From Stella humosa (GTDB lineage: Bacteria > Pseudomonadota > Alphaproteobacteria > ATCC43930 > Allostellaceae), in contig NZ_AP019700.1 in assembly GCF_006738645.1 (NCBI RefSeq), forward strand, positions 2,306,001 through 2,370,000: 64,000 nt of DNA. The letters are read 5' to 3'. Under the pieces are notes generated by a model. It saw nothing but the letters and a program-made list of their open reading frames with translations, did not search any database and was not told where the DNA came from. Both the position numbers and the translations under genes were made by a program. Shown here piece by piece: positions 50,067 to 59,064 of the stretch (its first letter is position 1; each line of letters opens with the position of its first letter).

Positions 50067-52319
50067 ATGGTCGACACCAATTCCGTCCTGGGCTATGCCG
50101 CGCCGATCGTCGCCTCGCCCGGCGAACGCATCCAGTTCCACCTGTCCAGCGCCAGCCTGACCGAGGTCGGGGTCGAGGTCGTGCGCGTGCGCTGCGGCGA
50201 CCCGGACCCGGCCGGGCCGGGCCTGCGCCTGCGCGCCATGGGGTCGGCGATCGACGGCCGACGGCCGGTCCACTTCCAGCCGATCCGCCCCGGCTCGTTC
50301 GCGCTGATCCCCGATCGCATGCCGCTGCCGCAACTCGGCAGCTTCTCCTTCGCCTGCTTCCTGTGGCCAACCTGGCCGGCCAAGGGCGCGACGCAGACGG
50401 TGGCAGCCCGCGTGGGGGCGACCGGCGAGGGCTGGCGGCTGGAGATGATGGCCGACGCCTGCCTGCGCCTGGTCGTGCAGGCCCGCGACGGGCGTACGGC
50501 GGAGGTGAGGTCCACCAAGCCAGTGCTGGAGCGCGAGTGGGTTTTCGTCGCGGCCAGCTACGACGAGGGCGGCGCCCTGCTGCTGGAGCAGGCGAGCCTC
50601 GACCCGCAGGCCGGACGCGACTGTTCCTGCTCCAACGGCGCTTCGGCGCCCGGTGGCCTGGCCTGGCCGGCGGCGACGCCGCTGACGTTGGCCGCGCGTT
50701 GGACGGGGTGGGACGGCGACCGGCCGGTCGCGGCCGCCCACTTCAACGGCAAGATCGACCGCCCGCGGCTCTATGGTGCTGCCCTGTCGGGCGACCAGCT
50801 TCGCGCCCTGTGCGAGGCGGTGGTGCCGCGCGCGGGCGACCCGCTGCTGGTCGGCGCCTGGGACCTGTCGCGCGGCATCGGCAGCGACCTGGTCTGCGAC
50901 CGTGCCGCCAACCGCCTGGACGGGCGCCTCTACAACCTGCCGGCGCGCGGCGTCACCGGCGCCAACTGGGACGGCACGGTCATGTCCTGGCAGGCCATGC
51001 CCGAGCAGTATGGCGCCGTCCATTTCCACGACGACGACATGGCCGATGCCGGCTGGCAGCCCGATTTCGCGCTCGACGTGCCGACCGACTGGCCGAGCGG
51101 ATTCTACGCCCTGAAGCTGACGGGCACGCGGCCCGACGGCGACCCGGTCGAGAGCTTCGTCGGCTTCTTCGTCCGCGCGCCGCTGGGCCAGGCCAAGGCG
51201 CCGGTCGCGTTCGTGGCCTCGACGGCGACGTTCCTCGCCTATGCCAACAGCGCGCTGCGGCTCGACCAGAGCCACGCGGAATCCATGCTCGAAGGGCTGA
51301 TCCAGCTCTCGCCCGACGACTGCTACATCGCCGAGCATCGCGAACTGGGCCTGTCGACCTACGACACCCATGCCGACGGCAGCGGCTGGATCTATTCGAC
51401 CGCCCTGCGGCCGATCCTCAACATGCGGCCGCGGGCCAACAGCTTCAACTATGTGAACGACACCCATGTCCTCGACTGGCTCGAGGAGAAGGGCTTCGAG
51501 TACGACATCATCGCCGACGACGACATCCACCGCGAGGGGGCGGCCCTGCTGGCGCAGTATCGCTGCGTCATCACCGGGACCCATCCGGAATACTATTCGC
51601 GCGAGATGTGGGACGCCTTCGACGCCTATCAGCGCGGTGGCGGCCGGCACATGTATCTGGGCGGCAACGGCTTTTACTGGCGCATCTCGTGGAACCCGGC
51701 GATGCCGGCCTCGATCGAGGTGCGGCGCGACGTCAGCGGCGTGCGCACCTGGGAAGGGGAGCCGGGCGAGGCCTACCACTCCTATACGGGCGAGTTCGCC
51801 GGCCTGTGGCGGACCAGCGGGCGGGCGCCGCAGCGCCTGGTGGGCGTCGGCTTCGATGCCCAGGTCTTCGACCGCTCCGCCTTCTATCGGCGCCTGCCCG
51901 CGAGCCACGACCCGCGCGTCGCGTTCATGTTCGAGGGTATCGGGGCGGACGAGCGCATCGGCGATTTCGGCCTGCGCAACGGGGGAGCGGCGGGGCTGGA
52001 GATCGACCGTGCCGACCCGACCCTGGGCTCGCCGCCGCACCTGCTTCGCGTGGCGACGGCCGACCGCATCGGCTATGGCGGCCTGCCCTCGCCGGAGGAG
52101 TTCCGCACCGCCCATCGCGGCCTCGATGGCGAGCAGAACGCCAATGTCCGCGCCGACATGATCTTCTTCCCGACGGCGGCGGGCGGCGGTGTGTTCGCCA
52201 CCGGTTCGATCGCCTGGGCCTGTGCCTTGTCGCCCAAGGGCTATGCCAACAACGTGTCGCGCATCACCGAGAACGTCCTGCGCCGGTTCCTTGACCCGGC
52301 CCCGTTCGCGGGCTTCTAG
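50067..52319 (+). CDS. N,N-dimethylformamidase large (beta) subunit-like protein
   Basis: The 750-residue protein has the family layout: a beta-rich lectin/jelly-roll-like N-terminal half (GSFSFACFLWPTWPAKG, HFNGKIDRPRLYG) and a C-terminal half with FLAYANSALRL, ITGTHPEYYSREMWDAFDAYQ, RHMYLGGNGFYWRISW and EAYHSYTGEFAGLWR, which hold the conserved Tyr, His and Glu residues around the mononuclear iron of characterised enzymes. Known members split N,N-dimethylformamide into dimethylamine and formate. The Pot-type uptake genes point to a larger or charged amide, so the substrate here may differ (inference). Confidence 0.88.
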   Translation: MVDTNSVLGYAAPIVASPGERIQFHLSSASLTEVGVEVVRVRCGDPDPAGPGLRLRAMGSAIDGRRPVHFQPIRPGSFALIPDRMPLPQLGSFSFACFLWPTWPAKGATQTVAARVGATGEGWRLEMMADACLRLVVQARDGRTAEVRSTKPVLEREWVFVAASYDEGGALLLEQASLDPQAGRDCSCSNGASAPGGLAWPAATPLTLAARWTGWDGDRPVAAAHFNGKIDRPRLYGAALSGDQLRALCEAVVPRAGDPLLVGAWDLSRGIGSDLVCDRAANRLDGRLYNLPARGVTGANWDGTVMSWQAMPEQYGAVHFHDDDMADAGWQPDFALDVPTDWPSGFYALKLTGTRPDGDPVESFVGFFVRAPLGQAKAPVAFVASTATFLAYANSALRLDQSHAESMLEGLIQLSPDDCYIAEHRELGLSTYDTHADGSGWIYSTALRPILNMRPRANSFNYVNDTHVLDWLEEKGFEYDIIADDDIHREGAALLAQYRCVITGTHPEYYSREMWDAFDAYQRGGGRHMYLGGNGFYWRISWNPAMPASIEVRRDVSGVRTWEGEPGEAYHSYTGEFAGLWRTSGRAPQRLVGVGFDAQVFDRSAFYRRLPASHDPRVAFMFEGIGADERIGDFGLRNGGAAGLEIDRADPTLGSPPHLLRVATADRIGYGGLPSPEEFRTAHRGLDGEQNANVRADMIFFPTAAGGGVFATGSIAWACALSPKGYANNVSRITENVLRRFLDPAPFAGF

Positions 52320-52339
52320 CCCTGCCCGGAGAACCCGTC

Positions 52340-53569
52340 ATGCCGAGCCTGCCGAATTCCGTCGATACCGCCCTGCGCCAGCGCGCCGCCCGCGTGGTGC
52401 CGGGTGGCATGTGGGGCCACCTCAACGCCGCCCGCCTGCCGGAGGGCTATCCGCAGTTCTTCGCCCGGTCCGAGGGCTGCCACCTGTGGGATGTCGACGG
52501 CAACGAATATGTCGACCTGATGTGCAGTTGGGGCCCGATCGTCCTGGGCCACCACCATCCCAAGGTGGAGGCGGCGGTGCGCCGCCAGGCGACCGCGGGA
52601 AGCTGCATGAACGGCCCCGGCGCCGTCATGGTCGAACTGGCCGAGAAGCTGGTGGCGACGGTGGCGCACGCCGACTGGGCGATGTTCCAGAAGAATGGCG
52701 GCGATGCCACCACGAGCTGCGTCACCATCGCGCGCGCCGGCACCCGGCGGCGCAAGGTGCTGGCCGCGCGCGGCTCCTATCACGGGTCCGCACCCTGGTG
52801 CTCGCCCTCGCTGGTGGGCGTGACGGCCGAGGACCGCGCCCATATCGTCCATTTCGACTACAACGATATCGCCAGCCTGGAGGCCGCCGCCGACCAGGCA
52901 GAGGGTGACCTGGCCGCCATCATCGTGGCCGCCTTCCGCCACGACCTGGCCCGCGACCAGGAACTGCCGACGCCCGAATTCGCCGCCCGCGTGCGCGCGA
53001 TCTGCGACGCGACGGGGGCTGCCCTCATCCTCGACGACGTGCGCGCCGGCTTCCGCATCCATGCCGGCGGTAGCTGGGAGCCGCTGGGCGTGCGCCCCGA
53101 CCTGTCTTCCTGGAGCAAGGCCATCGCCAACGGCCATCCGCTGGCCGCAGTAACCGGCAACGACCGCTTCCGCGAGGCGGCCGCGTCGGTCTTCGTCACC
53201 GGCTCCTTCTGGTGCGAGGCATCCTCGATGGCGGCATCGCTGGCGACGCTGGAGGCGATGGAGGAGGAGGGGGCGATCGCCCGCATGACGGCCATGGGCC
53301 AGCGCCTGCGCGACGGGCTGGCAGGCCTGGCCGCCGACAACGGCATCGGCTTGCGCCAGACCGGCCCGGTGCAGATGCCGATGGTGCTGTTCGACGACGA
53401 CCCGGATTTCGTGCGCGGCGAGCTCTTCTGCGCCACGGCGATCCGCCACGGCGCCTATCTCCACCCGCGCCACAACATGTTCCTGTCGGCCGCCCACACC
53501 GCGGCCGACATCGACCGGGTGCTGGCGGCGGCTGCCGCCGGCTTCGCTGCGGTGCGCCAGGCGGGCTGA
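52340..53569 (+). CDS. Class III aminotransferase (glutamate-1-semialdehyde aminomutase-like)
   Basis: The 409-residue PLP enzyme has DVDGNEYVDLMCSWGPIVLGHHHPKV, the Asp that binds the pyridine N in LDDVRAGFR (D232) and the Schiff-base Lys K260 in DLSSWSKAIANG. It resembles the GSA-aminomutase branch and relatives that act on omega-amino acids. It is 20 bases after the formamidase gene and ends the operon-like run; it may transaminate an amine product (inference). Confidence 0.9.
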   Translation: MPSLPNSVDTALRQRAARVVPGGMWGHLNAARLPEGYPQFFARSEGCHLWDVDGNEYVDLMCSWGPIVLGHHHPKVEAAVRRQATAGSCMNGPGAVMVELAEKLVATVAHADWAMFQKNGGDATTSCVTIARAGTRRRKVLAARGSYHGSAPWCSPSLVGVTAEDRAHIVHFDYNDIASLEAAADQAEGDLAAIIVAAFRHDLARDQELPTPEFAARVRAICDATGAALILDDVRAGFRIHAGGSWEPLGVRPDLSSWSKAIANGHPLAAVTGNDRFREAAASVFVTGSFWCEASSMAASLATLEAMEEEGAIARMTAMGQRLRDGLAGLAADNGIGLRQTGPVQMPMVLFDDDPDFVRGELFCATAIRHGAYLHPRHNMFLSAAHTAADIDRVLAAAAAGFAAVRQAG

Positions 53570-53579
53570 GCCTACCCGC

Positions 53580-54191
53580 CTATCGCATCGGGCGGCGGAA
53601 TGCCGCCCGGGCTGTGGCCGCTTCCGCGCGGATGGCGCAGCCTTCGGCGTGGTCGTTGATCAGCCCCATGGCCTGCATGAAGGCAAAGACCGTGGTCGGG
53701 CCGACGAAGGACCAGCCGCGCTTCTTCAGGTCCTTGGATAGCGCGACCGATGCGGCCGAGGTCGTGGCGCTCTGCGGCGCGGCCAGGTCGGCCGCCGCCG
53801 GCTCGAAGCCCCAGATGTAGGCCGCCAGCGACCCTTCCTTGGCGACCAGTTCGAGCGCGCGGGCCGCATTGTTGATCGTCGCCTGGATCTTGCCGCGATG
53901 GCGCACGATGCCTTCGTCCTGCAACAGCCGCGCGACATCGGCCTCGGTGAACACCGCGACATGGGCGAAGTCGAAGCCCGCGAAGGCCGCACGAAAATTC
54001 TCGCGCTTGGCCAGGATGGTGCGCCAGCTCAGGCCGGACTGGAAACCCTCCAGGCACAGCTTCTCGAACAGGCGGCGGTCGTCGCCGACCGGGAACCCCC
54101 ATTCGTGGTCGTGGTAGGCGAAGAACTCGGGCGCGGCGGCACACCAGCGGCAGCGCGGGCGCCCGTCCGGACCGGGGATCGTGGTGCTCAC
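53580..54191 (-). CDS. tag: DNA-3-methyladenine glycosylase I
   Basis: The 203-residue enzyme has the Tag pattern: zinc-binding start RCRWCAAAPEFFAYHDHEWG (Cys pair and His), QSGLSWRTILAKRENFRAAFAGFD, HRGKIQATINNA, and the C-terminal SFVGPTTVFAFMQAMGLINDHAEGC (His, Cys ligands). It removes 3-methyladenine from alkylated DNA. The GTG start at 54191 overlaps the arsC stop (GTGA), which is why that start is chosen. Confidence 0.95.
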   Translation of the reverse strand: MSTTIPGPDGRPRCRWCAAAPEFFAYHDHEWGFPVGDDRRLFEKLCLEGFQSGLSWRTILAKRENFRAAFAGFDFAHVAVFTEADVARLLQDEGIVRHRGKIQATINNAARALELVAKEGSLAAYIWGFEPAAADLAAPQSATTSAASVALSKDLKKRGWSFVGPTTVFAFMQAMGLINDHAEGCAIRAEAATARAAFRRPMR

Positions 54192-54535
54192 CCCAGGATC
54201 TCCGCCAGCTTTTCCGGCGGGCGGCACAGGCGGACGCCCTTGGCCGTGGCGACGATCGGGCGCTCGATCAGGACCGGGTGGGCCTGCATGGCATCGAGGA
54301 TGGCGTCGTCCGTCGTGCCGGGCCGGTCGAGCCCCAACTCCTGCCACAGCGCGCCCTTGGTGCGCATGGCCGTGCGCGGCGTCAGGCCGGCGCGGGTGAT
54401 CAGGTCGGCCAGCGTCTTGCGGTCGGGCGGGGTCTTCAGATACTCGACCACCTTCGGCTCGACCCCGGCCTCGCGCAGCGCCGCCAGCACCTTGCGCGAG
54501 GTGCTGCAGGCGGGGTTGTGATAGATCGTCGCCAT
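54188..54535 (-). CDS. arsC: Arsenate reductase (glutaredoxin type, ArsC family)
   Basis: The 115-residue thioredoxin-fold protein has the catalytic Cys in NPACSTSRKVLAALREAG and the substrate-binding Arg residues in ALWQELGLD, HPVLIERPIV and RLCRPPEKL. This is the glutaredoxin-coupled arsenate reductase type; Spx/YffB-like relatives differ in the last motif. No arsenite exporter or ArsR is beside it. Its stop overlaps tag by four bases. Confidence 0.88.
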   Translation of the reverse strand: MATIYHNPACSTSRKVLAALREAGVEPKVVEYLKTPPDRKTLADLITRAGLTPRTAMRTKGALWQELGLDRPGTTDDAILDAMQAHPVLIERPIVATAKGVRLCRPPEKLAEILG

Positions 54536-54546
54536 CTCCGGGCTCC

Positions 54547-55314
54547 TCAGAATGCGATCTCGGCTGGCGCCTGCGGCACGCTCTTCCAGAATTCGGCATC
54601 GTGGCCGAAGAGGATTCGCGCGCCACCCTGTTCGAGGGCCGCCAGTCGGTCCAGCGAGGCGTGCATCATCTCGCGGTCGAAGACGCGGGCCGGCAGCCGG
54701 CGTTCGCGCAGGGTCCGGCAGAAATAACAGGAGTCCCCCGCGATCACGACCTCGCCGCCGTCCAGGCGGACCTTCAGGGACTGGTGGCCCGGCGTGTGGC
54801 CGGGGGTCGGGATGCAGACGACGCGACCGTCGCCGAACAGGTCCAGTTCCCCGTCTATCTTGCGGATCGGGTGGCCCAGTTCCAGATCGCGATGGTCGAG
54901 CCCATACCTGGCGCCACGCTCCGGGTCGCTGCCATAGTCCCATTCCGCCTGCTGGATGATCAGTTCGGCATTGGGGATCAGGCCGTTGCCGCCCGAATGG
55001 TCGAAATGCAGGTGCGAGGTGACGACATGGTCGATGCCGGCCGGATCGCGCCCGATTTCGGCCAGGCGGCCGCTCACCTCCTCGCCCGGCTTGAAGTCGT
55101 AGCCGAAGCGGGCTGCCTTCTCCGGCCCCAGCCAGGCGGCGGGATCGGTCTGCAGCAGAGGATGCATGCCGGTGTCGTAGAGGACGCTGCCCTTGGGGTG
55201 CTCGATCAGGAAGGTCGGCACCGGCACCATCTCGCGCCCCGACGAGCCTTCCATCATCGCCGCCATGTCGACTTCGAGGCGGCCGCAGGTGAGGGCGAAC
55301 AGGCGGACGGTCAT
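54547..55314 (-). CDS. MBL-fold N-acyl homoserine lactonase-like hydrolase
   Basis: The 255-residue protein has the metallo-beta-lactamase motif HLHFDHSGG (about residues 98-106), then TPGHTPGHQSLKV with the third His, AGDSCYF with the bridging Asp, and a final His in FGHDAEFW. The start MTVRLFALTCGRLEVDM and the overall plan match the AiiA/AttM lactonase family, which opens the ring of acyl-homoserine lactones or related lactones. It is 11 bases before arsC on the same strand. Confidence 0.9.
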   Translation of the reverse strand: MTVRLFALTCGRLEVDMAAMMEGSSGREMVPVPTFLIEHPKGSVLYDTGMHPLLQTDPAAWLGPEKAARFGYDFKPGEEVSGRLAEIGRDPAGIDHVVTSHLHFDHSGGNGLIPNAELIIQQAEWDYGSDPERGARYGLDHRDLELGHPIRKIDGELDLFGDGRVVCIPTPGHTPGHQSLKVRLDGGEVVIAGDSCYFCRTLRERRLPARVFDREMMHASLDRLAALEQGGARILFGHDAEFWKSVPQAPAEIAF

Positions 55315-55413
55315 GGGCGGCACTCCGGGGCAGGCGGGAAGGCGGCGAGGATGCCACGCGTCGCGGGCATGCGTCGACGGCGATGCTACCCGTGGCCGGC
55401 GAATCCAGGTCTT

Positions 55414-57264
55414 ATGGCCGCCATGTCGATTCGCCATGCCGCCCAGCCTGCCGTCGCCGCGACGGCCGCCCACAGTTCGGCGCGCACCGCGCTCAAGACC
55501 GTCTTCGGTTTCGATGCCTTCAAGCCGGGGCAGGAGGCGGTGGTCGACGCCGTGCTGGCCGGCCGCGACGTGCTGGCAGTGATGCCGACCGGCAGCGGCA
55601 AGTCGCTGTGCTACCAGCTTCCGGCCCTGATGCGCGACGGCCCGGTGGTGGTGGTGTCGCCGCTGATCGCGCTGATGCGCGACCAGGTGCGGCAGATGCG
55701 CGATTATGGCGTGGCCGCCGGCAGCCTGAACTCGGCCAACGATGCCGACGAGAACCGGCGCGTCTGGGGGGCCTTGCGGGACGGCACGCTGCGGCTGGTC
55801 TATGCAGCACCCGAGCGCCTGGTGCGCGAGGACACCGTCGCCATGCTGCGCGACTGCCGCCCGTCGCTGCTGGCGATCGACGAGGCCCATTGCGTCTCGC
55901 AGTGGGGCCATGACTTCCGGCCGGAGTACCTGGCCCTGGGGCAGGTGCGGGCGGCCCTCGGCGGGGTGCAGACTATCGCACTCACCGCCACCGCCGACGC
56001 CGCCACCCGCGCCGACATCGTCGCCCGCCTGTTCGAGGTCGAGCCGGAGGTCTTCGTCCAGGGGTTCGACCGGCCGAACCTGTTCCTGGCGATGCAGCCC
56101 AAGGGCAGCGCGCGCAACCAGGTGGCGGCCTTCGTTGCCCAGCGGACGGGTGCCAACGGCATCGTCTACTGCTCCTCGCGCAAGAAGACCGAGGAACTGG
56201 CGGAATACCTGCGCGGGCAGGGGCACCGGGCGCTGGCCTACCATGCCGGCCTGGAGAAGGAGCGGCGCGACGAGGTGCAGGACACCTTCCAGGCCGAGGA
56301 CGGCATCGTCGTCGTCGCCACCGTCGCCTTCGGCATGGGCATCGACAAGCCGGATGTGCGCTACGTCGCCCATGCCGACCTGCCGAAGTCAGTCGAGGCC
56401 TACTACCAGGAGATCGGCCGCGCCGGCCGCGACGGGCTGCCGGCCGACACGCTGACGCTCTATGGCCTGGACGACATGCGCCTGCGCCGGGTGCAGATCG
56501 AGGAGAGCGACGCGTCGGAGGCGCAGAAGCGGGTCGAGCGGCAGCGGTTCAACGCGCTGGTCGCGTTGTGCGAGGCGCCGCGCTGCCGCCGCCAGACGCT
56601 GCTGGCCTATTTCGGCGAGACGACCGAGCCGTGCGGGCATTGCGACCTGTGCCTGCAAGGCGTCGAGACATTCGACGGCACCATAGAGGCGCAGAAGGCC
56701 ATGTCGGCCATCCTGCGCACGGGCGAGCGCTTCGGCACCGAGCATCTGGTGCAGATCCTGACCGGGGCCGACACGGAGGCGATCCGCCGCTTCGGCCATG
56801 ACCGCCTGCCGACCTATGGCGTCGGCAAGGAGCGTGACGCCAATGGCTGGCGCTCGATCTTCCGGCAGATCTATGCCGCCGGCCTGATCCAGATCGACAT
56901 CGTCCAGCATGGCCGCTGGACCGTCACCGACCGCGGCCGCCGGGTGCTGCGCGGCGAGGAGCGGATCGAGATCCGTCGCGACGTGATGACCGCCGGGCCC
57001 AAGGTGAAGGGCAAGGCGCCGCCCGCCGCCGCCGCGGCACCCGAGGATGCGGGCCTACTGGCGGCGCTCAAGGCGCTCCGCACCGAACTGGCCAAGACGC
57101 AGGGCGTGCCGGCCTATGTCGTCTTCGCCGACCGAACGCTGCTCGACATGGCGGCCCGCCGGCCGGCCAATGCCGACGCCATGCGCCAGGTGCACGGCGT
57201 CGGCGAGGCCAAGGTCGCGCGCTACGGCGACCGCTTCCTGGAAGTGGTGGCGCGCTTCCGGTAG
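55414..57264 (+). CDS. recQ: ATP-dependent DNA helicase RecQ
   Basis: The 616-residue protein carries the whole RecQ set: Walker A MPTGSGKSLCYQLPAL, motif II with DEAHCVSQWGHDFRPEY, motif VI EIGRAGRDGLPADT, the RQC zinc site (cysteines in EAPRCRRQTLL and EPCGHCDLC), the winged helix and an HRDC domain at the C-terminus (LLAALKALRTELAKTQG...MRQVHGVGEAKVARYG). It unwinds DNA in repair and recombination. ATG 55414 is chosen since the frame upstream is shadow of the lactonase gene. Confidence 0.97.
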   Translation: MAAMSIRHAAQPAVAATAAHSSARTALKTVFGFDAFKPGQEAVVDAVLAGRDVLAVMPTGSGKSLCYQLPALMRDGPVVVVSPLIALMRDQVRQMRDYGVAAGSLNSANDADENRRVWGALRDGTLRLVYAAPERLVREDTVAMLRDCRPSLLAIDEAHCVSQWGHDFRPEYLALGQVRAALGGVQTIALTATADAATRADIVARLFEVEPEVFVQGFDRPNLFLAMQPKGSARNQVAAFVAQRTGANGIVYCSSRKKTEELAEYLRGQGHRALAYHAGLEKERRDEVQDTFQAEDGIVVVATVAFGMGIDKPDVRYVAHADLPKSVEAYYQEIGRAGRDGLPADTLTLYGLDDMRLRRVQIEESDASEAQKRVERQRFNALVALCEAPRCRRQTLLAYFGETTEPCGHCDLCLQGVETFDGTIEAQKAMSAILRTGERFGTEHLVQILTGADTEAIRRFGHDRLPTYGVGKERDANGWRSIFRQIYAAGLIQIDIVQHGRWTVTDRGRRVLRGEERIEIRRDVMTAGPKVKGKAPPAAAAAPEDAGLLAALKALRTELAKTQGVPAYVVFADRTLLDMAARRPANADAMRQVHGVGEAKVARYGDRFLEVVARFR

Positions 57265-57265
57265 C

Positions 57266-58282
57266 TCAGGCGGCAGCCGCGCCCAGCAGCAGGCCCGATG
57301 CCGGCGGCGCGTACTCGCCGGGGTCGAAGAAGGCGAAGTAGCGCTCGTCGACCAGATGGGCGTCGACGTCGGTCAGGCGCAGGATGTTGCCACCGCCCAG
57401 GTTGACGATCGCATTGCCGAAGCCGTCATCGACGATGCGCTCGACCAGCGAGGCGAAGTCGACGATGTCGGTGTTGTTCAGTCGCCGTTCCAGCAGGATC
57501 AGATCGCCGGACGGGGCATCGAAGCCGTCGATGCGGTCGAGGCCGCTGCCCGACTGGAAGAACACCCAGTCCTGGTCGGCCCCCTCGACATGGACGGTGT
57601 CGTTGCCGGCCCCGGTCCAGATGTCGTCCCCGCCCTGGTCGCTGTAGATGAGGTCGTCGCCGTCGCCGCCGTCGATGACGTCGTATTCCTTGCCGCCGAA
57701 GATGGTGTCGTTGCCCTCGCCGCCGCGGATGGTGTCGCGGCCGAGATTGCCCCACAGCATGTCGTCGCCAGTGCCGCCGCGGATGTCGTCGTCGCCCTTG
57801 CCGCCCAGCAGCACGTCGTTGCCGGCATCGCCGTCGATCCGGTCGTTCTCGGCATTGCCGAGCAGCGTGTCGGCGCCGCCATTGCCGTACATGCGGTCGA
57901 TACCGTCGAGGCCGAGGGCCAGGTCGCCGCCTTCGGAACCGTCGATCGTGTCGTCGCCATGGAAGACATAGGCCTGGAGGTGATCCAGGCGGTGATCGGA
58001 AAGATAGCCCAGCACGGCGCCGATGCTGAGGTCGAAGCCCGTCGCGTGGACCTCGGGCAGGTCGCCCAGGTTAAAGTCGAAATCATGCAGCGTGCCGCCG
58101 ATCAGGCGCCCGTCCTCGGAATAGCGGAAGCCGGTGCCCAGCGCGGTCAAGGTCGTACCGTCCGACACTTGGAGCACCGCCTGGGTGGCGGTTCCCGAAA
58201 CCAGGACCGAGCCGTGGTCGAGTGCCTGCAGGCCGTGGCCCGCCGCACCCAGCGGATCCGTGAAGGCCGTTAGTTGTCCCAT
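57266..58282 (-). CDS. RTX-type calcium-binding protein
   Basis: The 338-residue protein has a block of nonapeptide G-G-x-G-x-D-x-u-x repeats in the middle (GGADTLLGN, GDAGNDVLLGG, GGTGDDMLWGN, GGEGNDTIFGG, GGDGDDLIYSD), which fold as a calcium-stabilised beta-roll outside the cell. The N-terminal 130 residues (MGQLTAFTDPLGAAGHGLQA...) have no enzyme signature. The C-terminus (GNAIVNLGGGNILRLTDVDAHLVDERYF) resembles a type I secretion signal region. No TolC/HlyD/HlyB genes are adjacent. Role unknown, likely surface or adhesion. Confidence 0.85.
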   Translation of the reverse strand: MGQLTAFTDPLGAAGHGLQALDHGSVLVSGTATQAVLQVSDGTTLTALGTGFRYSEDGRLIGGTLHDFDFNLGDLPEVHATGFDLSIGAVLGYLSDHRLDHLQAYVFHGDDTIDGSEGGDLALGLDGIDRMYGNGGADTLLGNAENDRIDGDAGNDVLLGGKGDDDIRGGTGDDMLWGNLGRDTIRGGEGNDTIFGGKEYDVIDGGDGDDLIYSDQGGDDIWTGAGNDTVHVEGADQDWVFFQSGSGLDRIDGFDAPSGDLILLERRLNNTDIVDFASLVERIVDDGFGNAIVNLGGGNILRLTDVDAHLVDERYFAFFDPGEYAPPASGLLLGAAAA

Positions 58283-58383
58283 GTTTGCTTCCCCCCCGAC
58301 GCCGATCGACGGCGATGCCAATCGGTAGACCGAACCAGGGGTCGTCACAAGCAGGGCGGATTGCGGGCCGGCGAAATAGCCCG

Positions 58384-58929
58384 TCAGTGGATGCGCGCCA
58401 GGCCCGGGTCGACGCAGGCTGTCTCGTCGCGCCGCGTCTCCAGCCGGATGGAGGGGATCCACAGGCCGGCATCGGCCGCTGCGCGCGCGAAGCCACCCAG
58501 GTGGCGCAGGCCGATGCGGACCGCGGCATGGGGCATCCAGCGCCCCAGCAGCAGCGTTGCCGCCAAGGGTCGCTGGCGCTGCAACTGGCCGATGCATTGC
58601 AGGAACGTCGCCTCGTCCGGGCTGAGACGGGCGCACTTGGCGCAACGGACATCGAGCGCCCGCTCGGCCGCCGTCAGGACGATGCCCATGAAGGCGCCGA
58701 AGTCGCCGATTGCCTCGTGATCGAGGTCGGCCAGCATCAGGCCCTCGCGCCAGTCGACGTGGCTGCCTTGCGGGTCGCGGTAGGGGGCGGCCCACAGGCG
58801 CAGCGACGACAGCGGCAGCAGCTCGCCCGGCGTCAATGCCTCGACCGGCCCATCGGATTCGTATCCCGGACCGGGGCGACGGTCGGCCAGCGAGACGACG
58901 GTGGATTCGGCCTGATTTCGACGCTGCAA
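58384..58929 (-). CDS. Uncharacterised protein
   Basis: The 181-residue cytoplasmic-looking protein has no signal peptide. It contains ELLPLSSLRLWAAPYRDPQG, a Cys pair DVRCAKCARLSPDEATFL (C-x-x-C), and Leu-rich helices to the C-terminus (RPLAATLLLGRWMPHAAVRIGLRHLGGF). I do not recognise a family. It lies between the RTX gene and a Fur-box-like sequence 52 bases upstream of its start. Confidence 0.7.
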   Translation of the reverse strand: MQRRNQAESTVVSLADRRPGPGYESDGPVEALTPGELLPLSSLRLWAAPYRDPQGSHVDWREGLMLADLDHEAIGDFGAFMGIVLTAAERALDVRCAKCARLSPDEATFLQCIGQLQRQRPLAATLLLGRWMPHAAVRIGLRHLGGFARAAADAGLWIPSIRLETRRDETACVDPGLARIH

Positions 58930-58980
58930 AGCTGCCTCCTTGCGACCAATTGCCGCGAACGGGTATGGCTTTATTGATAG

Positions 58981-58995
58981 TGCAAATCATTCGCA
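58981..58995. promoter_or_regulatory. Fur/Mur-box-like palindrome in a divergent promoter region
   Basis: TGCAAATCATTCGCA is a 7-1-7 inverted repeat with one mismatch per arm. It fits the general Fur-family pattern TGxxAATxATTxxCA and the alphaproteobacterial TGC...GCA form. It lies 52 bases before the uncharacterised gene (minus strand) and 70 bases before the ferredoxin-NADP reductase gene (plus strand). An iron-sensing control would fit the reductase, but binding is inference. Confidence 0.45.
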
Positions 58996-59064
58996 GCAAA
59001 AAGCGGAAAGCGACGCCATGTAGTGGCGATCCGGGCCATCCACTCCGAGCGAGCCATCCCCGCC

